DNA of 64,000 bases from Bathynomus jamesi (taxonomy: Eukaryota; Arthropoda; Malacostraca; Isopoda; Cirolanidae), in the NCBI GenBank assembly GCA_023014485.1, contig JAJOZX010009096.1:1-64000 (forward strand), read 5' to 3'. Below the pieces are notes generated by a model. That model was not told where the DNA came from. It did not search any database and saw nothing but the letters and a program-made list of their open reading frames with translations. Position numbers and translations under genes: made by a program. Shown here one piece after another: positions 1-12,444 of this stretch; the first letter of the stretch is position 1; the number at the start of each line of letters is the position of its first letter.

Positions 1-697
1 CAGATTTGACGGACTCCTAGGGGAGTGAGAAAAATAATGAAATTTTTTTTCTGGCAAAAAGGACTGTATATATACAGAAGGATGGCAAAAGTAAATAGAC
101 ACCACGATGATTGCCCTCAAAAACAAATGACAAAGCTCATCAATGGAATGCCAGAACATGTCAGCTTTACATAATGCAAAGAGAAAAGTAACAATTCGAA
201 ATATATTGATTCGATGCAGAGGGTTGACAAAAATAAACTGACATTTTCGGTTTTTCTATAGTTTTTTGATTTGATGCTACAAGCCAATAAATAATAACAG
301 ATTTATTAATTTAGTATATTTAGAATCGTGTTGCTGCATATGGGTCGACCGCAGGTCGATCCTAAACCGTCGTTCGAACCCTCTATAAGCGGGTATTGGG
401 CAATTACAGTTAAAAATAACACCAGTATACAAGTAAATTGCTGTTTGAAAACTCTGTATTGTTTTACTCCCTACCCCATAAGATTACAGAAAATTACTTT
501 TGTCTTTATCCATCACATCACTGTTCTCCAGAATTAGGCAATCATTATTTGGATCAATATGCATGTATAAGCTCAAATACTAATATACCTCATTCTGTGA
601 AGTAGAAAGCCTCATTTCTTGCCTGCTAAAACAATAACTTGTTTGTCTTTTATTAAATTTTTTGTTTCCTGTTTCAGATTCTATAATTGTGCAAAGT
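1..697. other. Intergenic, no gene seen
   Basis: AT-rich sequence with no supportable coding region. Positions about 342-385 (gggtcgaccgcaggtcg and following) closely match 23110-23152, so this stretch holds a fragment of a dispersed repeat that also follows the LINE fragment at 22.9 kb. Confidence 0.5.
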
Positions 698-768
698 CAC
701 AGATTCACGGATTTACTTCACGCATTCACGAATTCACTTCATAGATTCACGGATTCACTTCACCAACA
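698..768 (+). repeat. Short tandem repeat of a ttcac-type unit
   Basis: Four to five degenerate units built around agattcacggattcactt lie directly upstream of the ATG at 769. They may be part of the 5' region of the element whose coding remnant follows. Confidence 0.6.
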
Positions 769-2400
769 ATGTTTAAGTCCCGTTCTTGCAAGAACCACCC
801 AGTTTTGTTTTGTTATATATGTGGTAATTTCCATTCAGTAAAGCAAAGGCAGAATATTACAGAATTTGTAAGAAAATCATATCTTGCTTATTTCGGTGTA
901 AAGCTTGATGATCAGGATAAGTCATGGGCTCCGCATAGTGTATGTCGATCATGTGTGGAGAATTTGAGGCAATGGGTTCAAGGCAAAGGAAGTCCTTACC
1001 TTTTGGTATACCTATGGTTTGGCGTGAGCACAAAGATCATACCCAAGACTGTTATTTCTGTTTGTGTAATTTCAAGGGATTCAGCTCCAAGAATAAATTA
1101 TCCATTGTGTATCCATCATTGCTACCTGCCATCCGTCCTGTTCCACACAGTGATGCTGTTCCCATTCCTGCATGCCCCAAAGAACTTGATGGTTTCTGAA
1201 TCTGATACAGAACTTAGCGATCACAGTGACTTTGAAATTGATGATAAGAGTTATAAAGACCCACAGTTATTCACTTAGGCAGAACTGAATGATCTTGTAC
1301 GAGATCTTAACCTACCGAAAGATGCTGCCCAACTCTTGGGATCCAGGCTGAGTGAAAAAAATGTACTGGCTGCTGGAACTTCATATTCCTGGTACAGGAG
1401 CAGAGAACAAAAATTTGTTCAATTCTTCTCTATGGATGGTTCTCTAATATTCTGTACTGACATACCTGGTCTTATGAATACTATGAGCACAGACTATGAT
1501 CCAAAAGAGTGGAGATTGTTTAGTGACAGTTCAAAGTCAAATCTAAAAGCTGTTTTGCTGCATAATGGCAATCAACTGGCATCCATCCCCGTTGGCCACT
1601 CTGTCCACATGAAAGAAAATTATGACAACATAAAATTCCTTCTAGATAAAATAAAATACAGTGATCATAACTGGATCATTTGTGGAGATTTGAAGGTGAT
1701 ATCTATGTTTCTCGGCCAAAAATCTGGATATACAAAGATGCTTTGCTTCATATGTGAATGGGACAGCAGAGCAAAGGCTAATCATTGGAAGAAGAAGGAT
1801 TGGCCCCAAAGAACTAACTTAACACCAGGCAGCAAAAATGTTACAAGGAGCCTATTGTGACACCTGCGAAAGTGTTGCTACCATCATTACACATTAAACT
1901 GGGCTAATGAAGCAATTTGTAAAGGCTTTGGATAGAGATGGCAACTGTTTCAAATACATTTCTGACCAATTCTTTTCTTTAAGTAATGAGAAAATAAAAG
2001 CTGGGGTGTTCGATGGCCCTCAAATACGGAAACTAATGAAAGATGACAACTTTCTTGATTCAATGTCAAATGTGGAGAAAGCGGCTTGGATATCATTCAA
2101 AAATGCCTTTGAAATTTTTCTAGGAAACCATAAAGCCAAAGACTATATAGAACATTTGTTATTCACATGTTGAAATGCTATGAAAAACTTGGTTGCAGCA
2201 TGAGTGTAAAAGTGTATTTCCTTCACAGCCACTTGGAGTACTTCCCTGAGAACCTTGGAGCGGTTAGTGAAGAGCAAGGTGAAAGGTTCCATCTAAACAT
2301 AAAAAACATGGAAAAACAATATCAAGGAAGATGGAATGTCAGTATGATGACTGACTACTGTTAGTGTTTGAAGAGAGACGTTTCTGAGCCAAATTTCAAA
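769..2400 (+). pseudogene. Frameshifted copy of an uncharacterised Cys-rich dispersed protein
   Basis: A multi-frame coding remnant begins at the ATG at 769. The N-terminus is Cys-rich: CKNHPVLFCYICGNF, then VCRSCVENLRQW, then in another frame CYFCLCNFKG, suggesting zinc binding. The frame changes near 975, returns near 1180, meets a stop at 1276 and continues through the long 1280-1860 stretch (SRLSEKNVLAAGTSYSWYR, DLKVISMFLGQKSGYTK) and two further pieces to about 2400. The whole resembles a large family of uncharacterised proteins that I recall being multicopy in arthropods and cnidarians, probably mobile-element encoded. I cannot name it. The breaks show that this copy is dead. No terminal repeats were recognised. 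Confidence 0.6.
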
Positions 2401-2739
2401 AAGACATCTAAAAAGAGTATATTCACCCAAATTTGGTGATGTATATAGCCAAAGAAAAGTAATCTAAAATGATTGTTTCTGTGAATTTTATCGTATTACT
2501 ATTCTTTAACTCAGATTTAAATAAATAAAGTTCTTTTGGTGTGAAGTTGAAAGTTTTTAATTTGTTTCTAAATGTCTCATCTAATATTATATTTATATTA
2601 TGTGCATAAAATCGGGAAGTTTTATTATTGACTTTGTGAGAAAATCTAATGTGATAGAAAAACATTTATACCATATTTGGAATCAACACTCCGAAATTGT
2701 ATTATTCTACCTATTTTCAAAGAAACAGATTTTTTAAAA

Positions 2740-3203
2740 TTTGTATACTGGTGATAATTGGTTAAAATTACAATTACTTTGCATAAGCTCAGTTACAGTT
2801 ACAATTACTGCAGTTGGCAAGTGTAATTGATTGCAATTACAGTTACATTGAAAAGCAATTAATTTCAATTACAATTACGTTTCATAGAAACACGTAATAC
2901 AAATGAAAGAAAAGTAAAAAAGTCTACCATTAATTTACAGCCTTTTTATTTCCATACCCAATTACCCAGAGTGTGAATATTATTATATTTGAATATTATT
3001 CTATTTAAATCACAGTTCAATTAACAGTCATTGTAATACCAGGTGAATTTTTCAATGTTCATTGGGTTCATTCCCATTGTCACTGTGAATGTAATTGATT
3101 TCAATTACAATTACATTTTTAGTTAGTCACACGATTACACAGCAATTACTTGAAAAAGTTAAATCAATTACAATTACAAATTACAATTACCCCATGCCTC
3201 TCT
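2740..3203. mobile_element. hAT-like nonautonomous element with AATTAC subterminal repeats
   Basis: The stretch is filled with degenerate (AATTAC/GTAATT) repeats in both orientations. The right edge reads ...caattaccccatgcctct, which in reverse complement is a typical hAT-type start, AGAGGCATGGGGTAATTG. The left edge near 2740 is poorly defined. There is no coding capacity. Family assignment rests on recall of similar ends. Confidence 0.45.
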
Positions 3204-3221
3204 ATACGTAATAATTACAAA

Positions 3222-3222
3222 G

Positions 3223-3273
<51 letters not shown>

Positions 3274-3281
3274 ATATATAA
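3222..3281. repeat. (TA)n microsatellite
   Basis: Almost pure TA repeat adjacent to the preceding element. Confidence 0.9.
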
Positions 3282-3334
3282 ACTTTGATTGTATTTACCG
3301 CAAAAATATAATATCACTCAAACACGCAAGGAAA

Positions 3335-4310
3335 AAAATTATAAAACCGGTTAAAAAGGCTAATTAATTTCGGCCGGTCACAACCAAGCCCTTTTCAAAA
3401 CCATAAACTAATTAAAATGTCTAAAAAAGTTATAAAACCTTCGTCCCGCGTAAGCGCTGAAGTTAAATGACTGTGTTAAGGCATAATCACGGACAGAGAG
3501 ATGATGGCTGTCGTACATCTGGCAGTTGGCAAAGGCAAACAATTGGCCAGATTTCAAACATTCAAGATGAGAAATCTAAGTAAAAATCAATTCTATACAT
3601 CTGGCAGCCGGTCACGACCCGAAATTGCCCTAAAATATTTTAAAATGTTAAAAATAAAGCTATCCATACTATAGGACAGCTTAATATTTGAAATGGTGTT
3701 TTCTCCTAAAATATAAAATGCCTCGTATATTTGTCTCTGTAACTGGTCCCTGACTTTCATGGTAGGTTTAGAATCCTAGAAGTTAAAATTGTGATTATGA
3801 TGTTCCCTATGCTGAACCAAGCTACTATACTTATTACCCGATCTCAGGTTACGTTTGTGGGAATTAATCCTCCTCTGAAAATCAAATGTCTCTCCGATGT
3901 ATTTTTGAGGGCAGTTTCCACATGGGATTTCATAAACTACGCCAGAATTACTGGAGGCTTTTGTAATAGGACGACGGATGAACGAAGACAGTTTATTTGG
4001 CACAGCGGAGACCAACTTAATCTGCTGTGGCAAGCGTGAGGAAAGCCCTTTGTTAACCTCAAAGGGCACTTTAAGGAATGAAACGTCTTTATCCTGGTTC
4101 CTAGTTTTGGAAGAAAAGAAAGATTTCCTTGCGGTGAAATAAGCTTTATCAGTGAACAATTTGGAATAACCCAAACCTATAAATATATTTTTAATATGTA
4201 AAACTTCATCGTCAAGATAAATGGGGTCACAAATCCTGAAAGCTCTCAAAAAGAGACCCGAAATAACGTCTTTTTAGTACAGTCTCTTTTTGAGAGCTTA
4301 TAATTTGAAC
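3335..4310 (-). pseudogene. Penelope-like element, 3' part with GIY-YIG endonuclease
   Basis: The open part (4249 to 3776, minus) covers the linker after the reverse transcriptase and the GIY-YIG endonuclease domain that nicks target DNA in Penelope-like elements. Visible are SGVVYEIPCGNCPQKYIGET, with the paired GIY-like and YIG motifs, and then RINSHKRNLR. Upstream, 4250-4310 in another frame continues the RT C-terminus, so there is a frameshift near 4250 and the element is 5' truncated. Positions 3335-3775 are probably its 3' UTR. A single-copy remnant, not functional. Confidence 0.8.
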
Positions 4311-5430
4311 ATTATGTTTTGAATGTTCTTAAGAAAATCCCTAAATTTACTTGATTCATGTTTATTTTTGTAATTAAAAATTGAACTATGTTATCATTAT
4401 CTTTCCATGGATAGACCTTTTTCTGGATAATCATTTGTTGATGATGCATGGACTTTGAACAGAAATGTTATTGCCTGGAGGAAAAGTCGATACTACAACT
4501 TATCTTACACTTAAACTATAACATGGCCACATCAAAATTCTATGATTGAACGTTTTTAAAGTATCCCACGTTTGCGAAATAACGTAACTACTCTATTCCT
4601 TAAATTTAAGAATAATGAATGAATAAAATACATAGTCATCCTAGCATTACCACCAAATCCACAGTGAACAATACATATATTTGTTCTGTCATTGGTTTTC
4701 AAAATTAAAAGTATTACTATGACAACACCTGAGAGAGGGTGGAGGAGAGGGAGGGAGTGAGTGTGGGGGACTGGGGTTTAAGAGGGACTACGTTGTTGTC
4801 ACATCTCGGAGAGGGTGGAGCGGAACTATTGCAAAGGACTTTACAGTGTACATATAGAAGCACCCCCACCTCCGTTTAGATTTCAGTTGCATTGAAATGT
4901 ACTGAATAACCTTTATTATTAATAAAATAAATACTTTGGTCTTACAATTTATGATGACATAATTAATTGTGAATTTGGACTATTTATTTAATTTAATTTG
5001 TCCCTATAGCTTTAGGCTTTACTGGGCTCTTATTAAAAATAAAACATATAGTTATTATTAATAATACATAAATCATGAATAGGAATTATTAATTAAGGTA
5101 TGTATTAATCCTAAATTATCATTATCGATATAACAAATGCAAAGTCATTATTGAAGGTATTATACCAATACCATACAAACAAATCAATATTATACAAGAG
5201 AGACAAGAGCTGAACAATCACTGGTAATGCATCTTTAATCCTAGATTACACACGAGAAATGAATAAACAATGGTAATGTACATTAATCCTAGATTTTTAT
5301 TAGTATGCCATTATTAATCGAGATTTTAATTTGGTTTTAAACGAATTTACGTACACAATATTTTGTTCTGTCTTCATGAAATAATCTATAACTCGTAATT
5401 TGATATTCGCCAATAAAGTCTCTATTCTTA
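4311..5430. other. Intergenic, AT-rich with one GA/GT-rich patch
   Basis: I see no gene. Positions 4725-4815 are purine-rich (gagagggtggagg type) and 4900-5430 is AT-rich with no recognisable repeat ends. Confidence 0.5.
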
Positions 5431-5589
5431 AAGTTATTCACGATTGCATAATATCAATGATATAAAAATTTGGAGCCCACACCAGCGCCAAGAATTCACT
5501 GATTTTTTTTGAATAACCGATTTTTAAACTATCATTCACGTTAAGATTTTTCGTATGGTTTGTTTCCCGGTTTTGTTGCCCGGTATTTC

Positions 5590-5745
5590 TCCCGTGTCTA
5601 GTGATCGTCTCCATATCCGATACAGGGCGCTCAGCGATTGCATTCTTGCAGTTTTTGATCAGTGTGGCACTCCATTTGTCCGGTCCTGCCGCTGAGTGTG
5701 TTTTTAGTTTCCCTATAGTTTGTGTAATCTCATCTGTCATAAAGT
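5590..5745 (-). pseudogene. LINE reverse transcriptase fragment
   Basis: The minus-strand reading IGKLKTHSAAGPDKW followed by SATLIKNCK matches the start of the RT domain of non-LTR retrotransposons (the ...SAPGPDGI... region). Only about 50 codons are recognisable. The sequence below 5590 continues open to 5438 but is not recognisable. A small relic. Confidence 0.6.
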
Positions 5746-5768
5746 CGCAGTATATATATTATATATAT

Positions 5769-6283
5769 TAGTGGTGGACCCGATGTCAGTTTTTCAACAT
5801 CTGCGGATACGGATGCGGATTTTTAATTTTAATATCCGCGGATGCGGATATTTAGTTAATCTATCAATATAATATAGAATTATGAATATATGCTATAATT
5901 TTTCAAATTTCGTGATATTACTATTATGGCAGGCAATGCATAAGAATTAAAATTAATATTAATGTTTTCATTATGATAAAAATAATAATTTTCTCAAGAG
6001 TTTCAGCCAGAGAAAATTCAATGAAACAAGTTTCATTAAATTTTCTGTGTTACCAGGTATTTATATTTTGAGGTTTATATATATTTGTTTGTTCATTAAT
6101 AATTAATTAATACTTTACATGAAATGTGCATGACTGGGCCTTAAAAGCTACTTTATAAGCTAATTTAATTGTAAATTGCATAATTTATTAGAGGTTATAT
6201 CCACATAACATCCGCAGTCAGAAGTGCGGATGCGGATGCGGATGTTAAAAATGATGCGGATGCGGATATCCGGTCCACCACTA
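5769..6283. mobile_element. hAT-like MITE, GCGGAT family, copy 1 (empty-site allele)
   Basis: A 515-bp element runs from tagtggtggacccgat to atccggtccaccacta (inverted ends) and is flanked by (TA)n. Both ends carry tandem gcggat/atccgc units. The interior is AT-rich and noncoding. A related copy in the other orientation lies at 21391-22742. This copy keeps gttaccag (6049-6056) as an uninterrupted single site where the second copy carries an insertion. Confidence 0.85.
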
Positions 6284-6289
6284 ATATAT

Positions 6290-7040
6290 ATATATATTAG
6301 GGTGGTCCACGGTTATAGGGTAAAATTTCAAAATCAAAATTTCAGTGTTGGCCGTATGCGCCCTTGTTCTACTGTGTGACAGGACTACACGCCAAAATCG
6401 AACAAGATTGGAACTTGTTTAGAGGTCGCGCCAGATTTGCGTTTTTGGTTTTTCAGTATCTCCTTTTTCTCAGAATTTTGGTTGGAAGCGTTGTTCGCGG
6501 CAGGGCCCGTTTTAGGCGGGTGTGAGGGGTGCACCGCACCCGGCCCCACGCTTTGACGGCAGCGGCAGAGTGATGCGAAACTATCAAGACTAATGTTTTT
6601 GTAACTATCGATAATCACAATTACTTTTTGCCTGTCTTATTAAAACCATATTATCTGATGTCTCTGGCTGCCCAAAGAAATGCTACTTTCCATTGTCACT
6701 CTTGGCTTTCCAGTAGGATTTCGTTTTCCCTATTTTTTACTAGTGTTAGGCTGGAAGAAGTTAGAAATGGCTCGTTCACCTACAGCCAATCTTGGTTTTC
6801 CATGGACATTCTCACAGTGCGACTTCAAATTTTCATGTGAAGATTGCAATAGCCACAGTCCTTCATTTTGGTTTTGCTTGAATAAGATTTAGTTGGCACC
6901 ATATTTTTCACCTTCCTGAAAATGTAGAAAACAATTTATTAATAATAGTGAAGGAAAGATTTCTGAATAAAATGAATTAATTGTAACTATATTTCTCATG
7001 ACAGTTAGTGAAACATATAATTCTTATAGTTGAGTGAATA
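6290..7040. other. Unassigned; possible TIR fragment at left
   Basis: It starts with tagggtggtccacgg after (TA)n, resembling TA-flanked MITE ends elsewhere in the window (25123, 47159), but no matching right end was found. GC-rich patch at 6490-6560. No convincing gene. Confidence 0.4.
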
Positions 7041-7044
7041 ATAA

Positions 7045-7175
7045 AGAGAATAAAGACCTTTATTGGCTCACATATGCTCTTCGGTTTGAAAAAGCAAAAG
7101 AGGTCCCTCGCCAGCTCCGGACCTTTTGCTTTTTCACCCCCACGGGCATATGAGCCAATAAATGTCTTTATTCTC
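7045..7175. repeat. Inverted repeat (hairpin)
   Basis: The left arm agagaataaagac...ttggctcacatatg is complementary to the right arm catatgagccaat...gtctttattctct. The loop carries an inner inverted repeat (ggtccctcgcc...). Function unknown. Confidence 0.7.
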
Positions 7176-8458
7176 TGTCTTTCCTGCCTGTCAGGTGTTC
7201 CAACTTTCCTGCCTGTTTCCCTTCTTTTCTCTCCCTTTCCTTTCTTTCCTTCCTGTGAACCTAAAAATTTCGTGCGGATTAGATCCGCCGATTTGTCTCG
7301 AAAAAGCCACCCTGCCACAGAGGGTGGGGAAAGTGTAGCCTTAGGGAATGCAAAGTGAGAAATGGGCTGTACGATCTGTTTTATAAATTATATATAACTT
7401 TGATTAACCTTAGTTTTGATTCCGCCCGAATTGTTCATTCTGACAAAGGTCAAGGTGGTGTAGTGAACAAAACTTTCTTCTTTCTCATTTGACTTTTGAC
7501 TTATCGCTCTTTTGTTTTTACTATTTATCTCTCGCTTTTTACTGCTTTCTTTTTTTTTTTTTTGCTGTCATTATAAACGAGCACAGGCTCACCGCTTGAG
7601 CCGGTGGGCGCCATTAGAATTTGAACAATGCGAGGGGGATTAATTGCACAACGACCAATATCACTGTTTACTAACTTTTTATTTACGCCGAAACATTTTG
7701 AACAAACGGGCGATCACGAGTACCGAATTACTACTCACGAAAAGAACGAGGAACTACGGTACTAGTTTGAAAAATCATTTGCGAGCCATGCATAAGGAAC
7801 CGCTTGAGAACTACAGAATGAAACTGGGCGGAGCAATTTACTAACCAATTTTGTTCGTGATAACAGAGAAAGTTGTTTGCAAAGGAGCGACCCAAAGTAG
7901 TTAAAAAAGGGCCGCGTCTTTCTTTTTCCACAAAGGAGTCCCTATGGGATTAAAATCTAGAATTAACACATCCAACGATTCCATCGCCGTGCGTGAGTTT
8001 TCCCCTCACTTACCATTTTCCACTCACACCCTTTTTCATTTCCACTAGTTTTCCTCTTATGTCCACCCCTCAGTGCCAGTACCACCTTCTCCCCCTATTC
8101 CTTAACCCTGCACATGTGTACGTTCGTGCACACATGTGCACTCTTCCTCCTTGTCACTATTCTATTGGAGCCTACAAATAGCCACTTTATTGCCCAAAAA
8201 TTTCATCGAAACAAACACTTCAGTCCTTTAAATATGGGGAAAGGGGGGATGTCTTTAATTGAAATTTAGGTCCCTGGAAGGTGCATTACTATTTTAATAG
8301 CAAATGGGTTCGGCTCTTAACGAATTGTAAGAATACCTAAATCGTCTTTTTCGGTCCAAATAAAAGCCTATATTGATAGATTTACAAAGTGTTACATTAC
8401 TGAAGGGAAATACCTGAAATTAAAATGATAAATTCATAAAATTATATCCTAATCTAAA
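7176..8458. other. Intergenic, no gene seen
   Basis: Positions 7421-7460 hold a short fragment of the dimeric SINE tail (gcccgaattgttcattctgac). A poly-T run is at 7550-7563. Nothing else is recognisable. Confidence 0.5.
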
Positions 8459-8466
8459 GTTTATAC

Positions 8467-8949
8467 CAGCGTTTCCCAACTTGTCGTAAGTGGAACCATA
8501 TGGTACTCGAAGTTCTTTTAGATTTTACGCCAGAGAGTTATAAATACACTGCTCGCTAATTGATAATTACTTTCACGATAATGTTTTTAAAAGTAACATT
8601 GTTTGTAGACAAATAATCTTTCTGATTTCAGGTTTGCATACTGTCCAATTTGAAGCCGAAGTAGATTTCGTATTATTTAATGACAACGTGCAAGGCTAAA
8701 ATCAAGATTTTTTATTCAGTACAAATGCCGTTGAATATCATTAGAATACTGTAAATATAACTTTTTGGACAAGGCTGAAAATCAAGATTAAGCACCACAG
8801 ACCCCCACCCTCTTACGGATTTGACAAGGTTGTACGTGCACCTTCCTTCCTTCCTTCCTTCCTTCCTTCCTTCCTTAATGAATGGCCGCATTTAAAAAGC
8901 ATGATGGCAGAAAAGTGGTACGTTGACCTAAAAAGGTTGGGAACCCCTG
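8467..8949. mobile_element. hAT-like MITE with 8-bp target duplication
   Basis: The ends cagcgtttcccaac and gttgggaacccctg are inverted and resemble hAT/Charlie termini. The element is flanked by gtttatac (8459-8466) and gtttagac (8950-8957), a 7/8 match to an 8-bp duplication. It contains an (AGGAAGG-type) ttcc microsatellite at about 8840-8876 and no coding region. Confidence 0.8.
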
Positions 8950-9239
8950 GTTTAGACTGATGAACTTTTCCACTATTTTCGAATGTAATATTGTTATACG
9001 AATATACAAAACTTATGAAAAACTATAAAATTAGTGTAAAACTAATTGCTGATGTTTCTTCTGCTAAATGCCGTGCCTTTCATTTTCATTAACCATTTTT
9101 CTCACCGAAAAGATGGATTTTCTTTAAACGTGTAGGAAAAACTCACGCGCACACCCACATCCACATCTACATCCACATAGATATAGTAGAACTCACCACA
9201 TCCACACCCACATAGATATAGTAAAACCTATATATAGTA

Positions 9240-9953
9240 AAACTTCAGTTGCTCTCTCTGTACAGGGGTCTTGTCCGCCCCTGTATGGAGTACGCTTCTT
9301 ATGTGTAGGGTGGCTCAATCCACACAGCCCTACTTGACTAGGTAGAATCAAAGGCTTTTCGTCTCATCAATTCCCCGCCTCTTACTGACTGTCTTCAATC
9401 CCTCTCTCTTCACCGCAATGTTGCCTCACTCTCTTTACTATCGCTATTATAACGGACACTGCTCTTCTGAACTCTCTAACTGCATGCTTCCTCCATTAAG
9501 GAAAGCACGCAGCACCAGACTTTCGACACTTTCTCATTCCTTTTCTGTCCAACTCTCTAACGCAAGAGTTAATCGGTATTTTCAGTCTTTTATCTACTCA
9601 ACCGGTCAACTCTGGAACAATCTTCTTCAATCCACCTTCCCCCCAATCTGTGACTTGCAATCTTACAAACGTAGTCTCCAGGCATCTCGAAAACCCTGGA
9701 CCTTGATTTTGGCTCTTCTTCTTCTATGGGTGAGGGGTGCTTTTGCGGGCATTCGCCCTTGGCCCCCTCCTTCCTACCTAAAAAAAAAAATACCCGCTGG
9801 CTTTGCGTAACAAAAGCTCCCGAAACATAAGCTAGGGGGTAACTGGAGGGGCAGGGGTGTGTCACACATTCCCTGGTTCTCCTTTAATGTGTATACTAAA
9901 TTTGGTGCAGATTATTCTAGCCGTTTAGGCGTCTTTGAACGAACATACATTAT

Positions 9954-9990
<37 letters not shown>
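9240..9990 (+). pseudogene. LINE 3' end (RT C-terminus plus tail)
   Basis: The reading frames GLVRPCMEYASYV, then VESKAFRLINSPPLTD, then SLHRNVASLSLYYRYYNG match the conserved post-RT C-terminal region of CR1/Jockey-type LINEs (the LNRIQRRAxRLI-like block). The coding part ends near 9745. Positions 9885-9950 (aaatttggtgcagattattctagcc) are typical 3' UTR, and the element ends in (CA)n(TA)n at 9953-9995. There is an in-frame stop at about 9308. Strongly 5' truncated. Confidence 0.8.
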
Positions 9991-9995
<5 letters not shown>

Positions 9996-9999
9996 GTGT

Positions 10000-10455
10000 T
10001 TTTATATGTAATTCCATTTTTTATATTAAAAGAAAGTGGTCAGTTATGGATGAAGTAAACTGAATCACATCCAATTTTTCCATTGAAAGATTTTTGTCTT
10101 AAAAAATATTCCCCTATTTTCGAATCAGTGAAACGTGACGAAATTTTTACCACAGGCAAAAATAGATTAAAATTTAGGGTGAGTCTTGTGTTTGGCCTTT
10201 TTTTCACAGAACCTTTTCTACCTTTTAAAATTAAAAGATTTTTGTTTTTGAAACTTCTTTTTATGCTCACCTTTCACTCTTCATTAAATTGGTTATGCGT
10301 AACTTTAAGGAAAAATTCGAGTATTTTCACTCCAACTTAACATATATAGTTATATACTGTATTGTATAGTATCAAACATTTAGTTACAAGGCATCATGAT
10401 CCTGATAATCTCGCGCACATGGACCTATTGTATTGTATAAACCCAGGAGATTGTT

Positions 10456-10460
<5 letters not shown>
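10000..10460. other. Intergenic, no gene seen
   Basis: AT-rich sequence with open but unrecognisable frames on both strands. No repeat ends were identified. Confidence 0.5.

Positions 10461-10461
<1 letters not shown>

Positions 10462-10523
<62 letters not shown>
10462..10523. repeat. (GT)n(GA)n microsatellite
   Basis: Compound dinucleotide repeat. Confidence 0.9.
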
Positions 10524-10528
<5 letters not shown>

Positions 10529-10685
10529 ACATATCTACATTGCATACAACCGTCAACTATTGGTCTTGAGTTTTCATATATATATATAATTATATATATA
10601 TAAATATATAATGTTAGTCAATGTGTGAAACCAGTCACTTCACGTAGGCTAATGCTTAAAAATTTCAGGCATTTAGGGTAATTTG

Positions 10686-10750
10686 ATTAGGTTAGGTTAG
10701 GGTTAGATTAGGTTAAGGTGGTTAGGTTAGGTTAGCTTGGTTAGATTAGT
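10686..10750. repeat. Interstitial TTAGG-type repeats
   Basis: A degenerate run of ggttaggttagg, matching the arthropod telomere unit TTAGG. Similar short runs occur at 11305-11370 (opposite strand), 20985-21005, 33473-33484 and 49048-49065. Confidence 0.6.
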
Positions 10751-10828
10751 AATGCGTATTGCCTATGTTTAAGGGTCACAGGTATTACGCGAAATGCCTG
10801 AAATTTTTAGGCATTACGTGAAACGATT

Positions 10829-11109
10829 TTGCTTCCGTCCGAATTGTTCATTCTGACGAAGGTCAAGCTTGTCACTCCACCTCAGACCTTACAGTTTAAC
10901 GTGTCCGAACCACGTCCCACAGCAGCCCAATGTCTTAACCACTAGGCTACCTCGGGTACCCATTTATATACTAACCAATTTTTTTTTTTTGTTGTGTGGA
11001 AGGATGAATAGTTGTGTTTTGCTGCGCCGGCCTGCCGTGACAGCGCGTCTCGATCCCGGGGCCAATGGATTCATAGTCACTAGTCAGCGACGATAATCTA
11101 CTCCACCGA

Positions 11110-11112
<3 letters not shown>
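10829..11112 (-). mobile_element. Dimeric tRNA-derived SINE, degenerate copy
   Basis: Read on the minus strand: a first tRNA-like unit (tgcctcggtgg... gatcgagacg), then a second unit with the A-box-like tagcctagtggttaag and B-box-like ggttcgga, then a tail ending in aatgaacaattcgg. Same family as 29294, 32707 and 37832. Confidence 0.75.
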
Positions 11113-11142
<30 letters not shown>

Positions 11143-11149
11143 CTCTCGT

Positions 11150-11990
11150 GATTATAACATTTAAAATAACGTTAATTTTAATGCATGTATAATCGTGTTA
11201 ATACACAAAATCGAAGTTTATAATTTCGACGTTTGACCTTGTGCAAATATTATATATGGATTTCAGATTTCAAACCACATTTCAGATTTTCATTGAAAAT
11301 GACTAACCTAACCTAACCGGGCATAATGTAACCTAACCAAACCCAACTTAACCTAACTTTACCTAAATTAAACTAACATTTTGGGATTGACGTTATGCAT
11401 ATCGACATTGTGTAAATAGATGAACTTTGTTCCGCTACCCGATACAGAGCCGCGAATAAATGTTCACGTATTTTAGCATTTTTATATGTGTATACCAATA
11501 TTTGTTTGTTTGTATTGAACGAAACCAAAAAATTTTAAATCCAGGCGGAGGCTTACTAAATGAATGTGGCATCTTGGCAACTGCCAAACGCTGACTGAGA
11601 AGACTAGCTTCAATTGGAGATCTCGAAGTCGAAACGAGGCGAAGTAATGCAATGTATGACGCCATCTTCTTCAAAAACGAGAAGCTCGAAAGACTCGTGA
11701 TATCCAAAGAAATCCTGAAGGTGTCGCTGAAAAAATTCCTGACGATGTCGCAGAAGTAATACCTTAATGCCTGACAGTGTCACTGAAGATATGGCTAAAA
11801 GTTAACATACAGATGTGTGTGTGTATATATATGGGCGTATGAGCGGAATGATGCTCTGTGTGAAATGATGTTTAACAATTCATACTTCCACTTAAACTAC
11901 GAATCCATCAATGAATACGAAAATTATTTCACGAAAGTAACATGTTAATTTTCCTTCGTGGTTATTTTCGTCATCAATGAATATGTATTA
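11150..11990. other. Intergenic with PLE-like terminal motif
   Basis: No gene supported. Positions 11918-11965 (cgaaaattatttcacgaaag, then ccttcgtggttattttcg) match motifs at PLE termini elsewhere (32510, 33985, 38135). Confidence 0.45.
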
Positions 11991-12251
11991 CAGGGAATCT
12001 GTGTAACTAGGGATTTCATAAAATCCCTAAAGTGTTCAGGGATTTCATGTAAGGTTAAGTCGTGATATTTTCGTTAGTTTTAACGAAAATATTACGACTT
12101 AAACTAACCAATCATCAAGGGCGTACGATTGACCTAACCGGGCATTCAATATTTTTCCTGTAGGTTCAATGAAAATACACGACTTAACCTTACATGAAAT
12201 CCCTGAACATTTTAGGGATTTCATGCAATCCCTAGTTACACAGATTCCCTG
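11991..12251. repeat. Foldback element
   Basis: The 5' arm cagggaatctgtgtaactag and following roughly 70 bases are repeated inverted at the 3' end. An internal hairpin (tattttcgttagttttaacgaaaata) with ttaagtcg flanks is shared with 39880-39950. Noncoding. Confidence 0.75.
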
Positions 12252-12252
12252 A

Positions 12253-12253
<1 letters not shown>

Positions 12254-12303
<50 letters not shown>
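12254..12303. repeat. (TA)n microsatellite
   Basis: TA repeat; a (CT)n tract follows at 12404-12438. Confidence 0.9.
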
Positions 12304-12307
<4 letters not shown>

Positions 12308-12399
12308 AAAGAAGGACGCATTCAATTTCACCTTTTTGCTAACGCTATCGTTCTCTCGAGGAATAAAACCTCGCCGCGTTGGCTAAATTCACTTGTTTA

Positions 12400-12444
<45 letters not shown>

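Noticed and set aside
6680..6892. Open frame as a host gene
   Set aside because: It has no recognisable domain and no conservation cue, and it overlaps a frame of similar length; not supportable.
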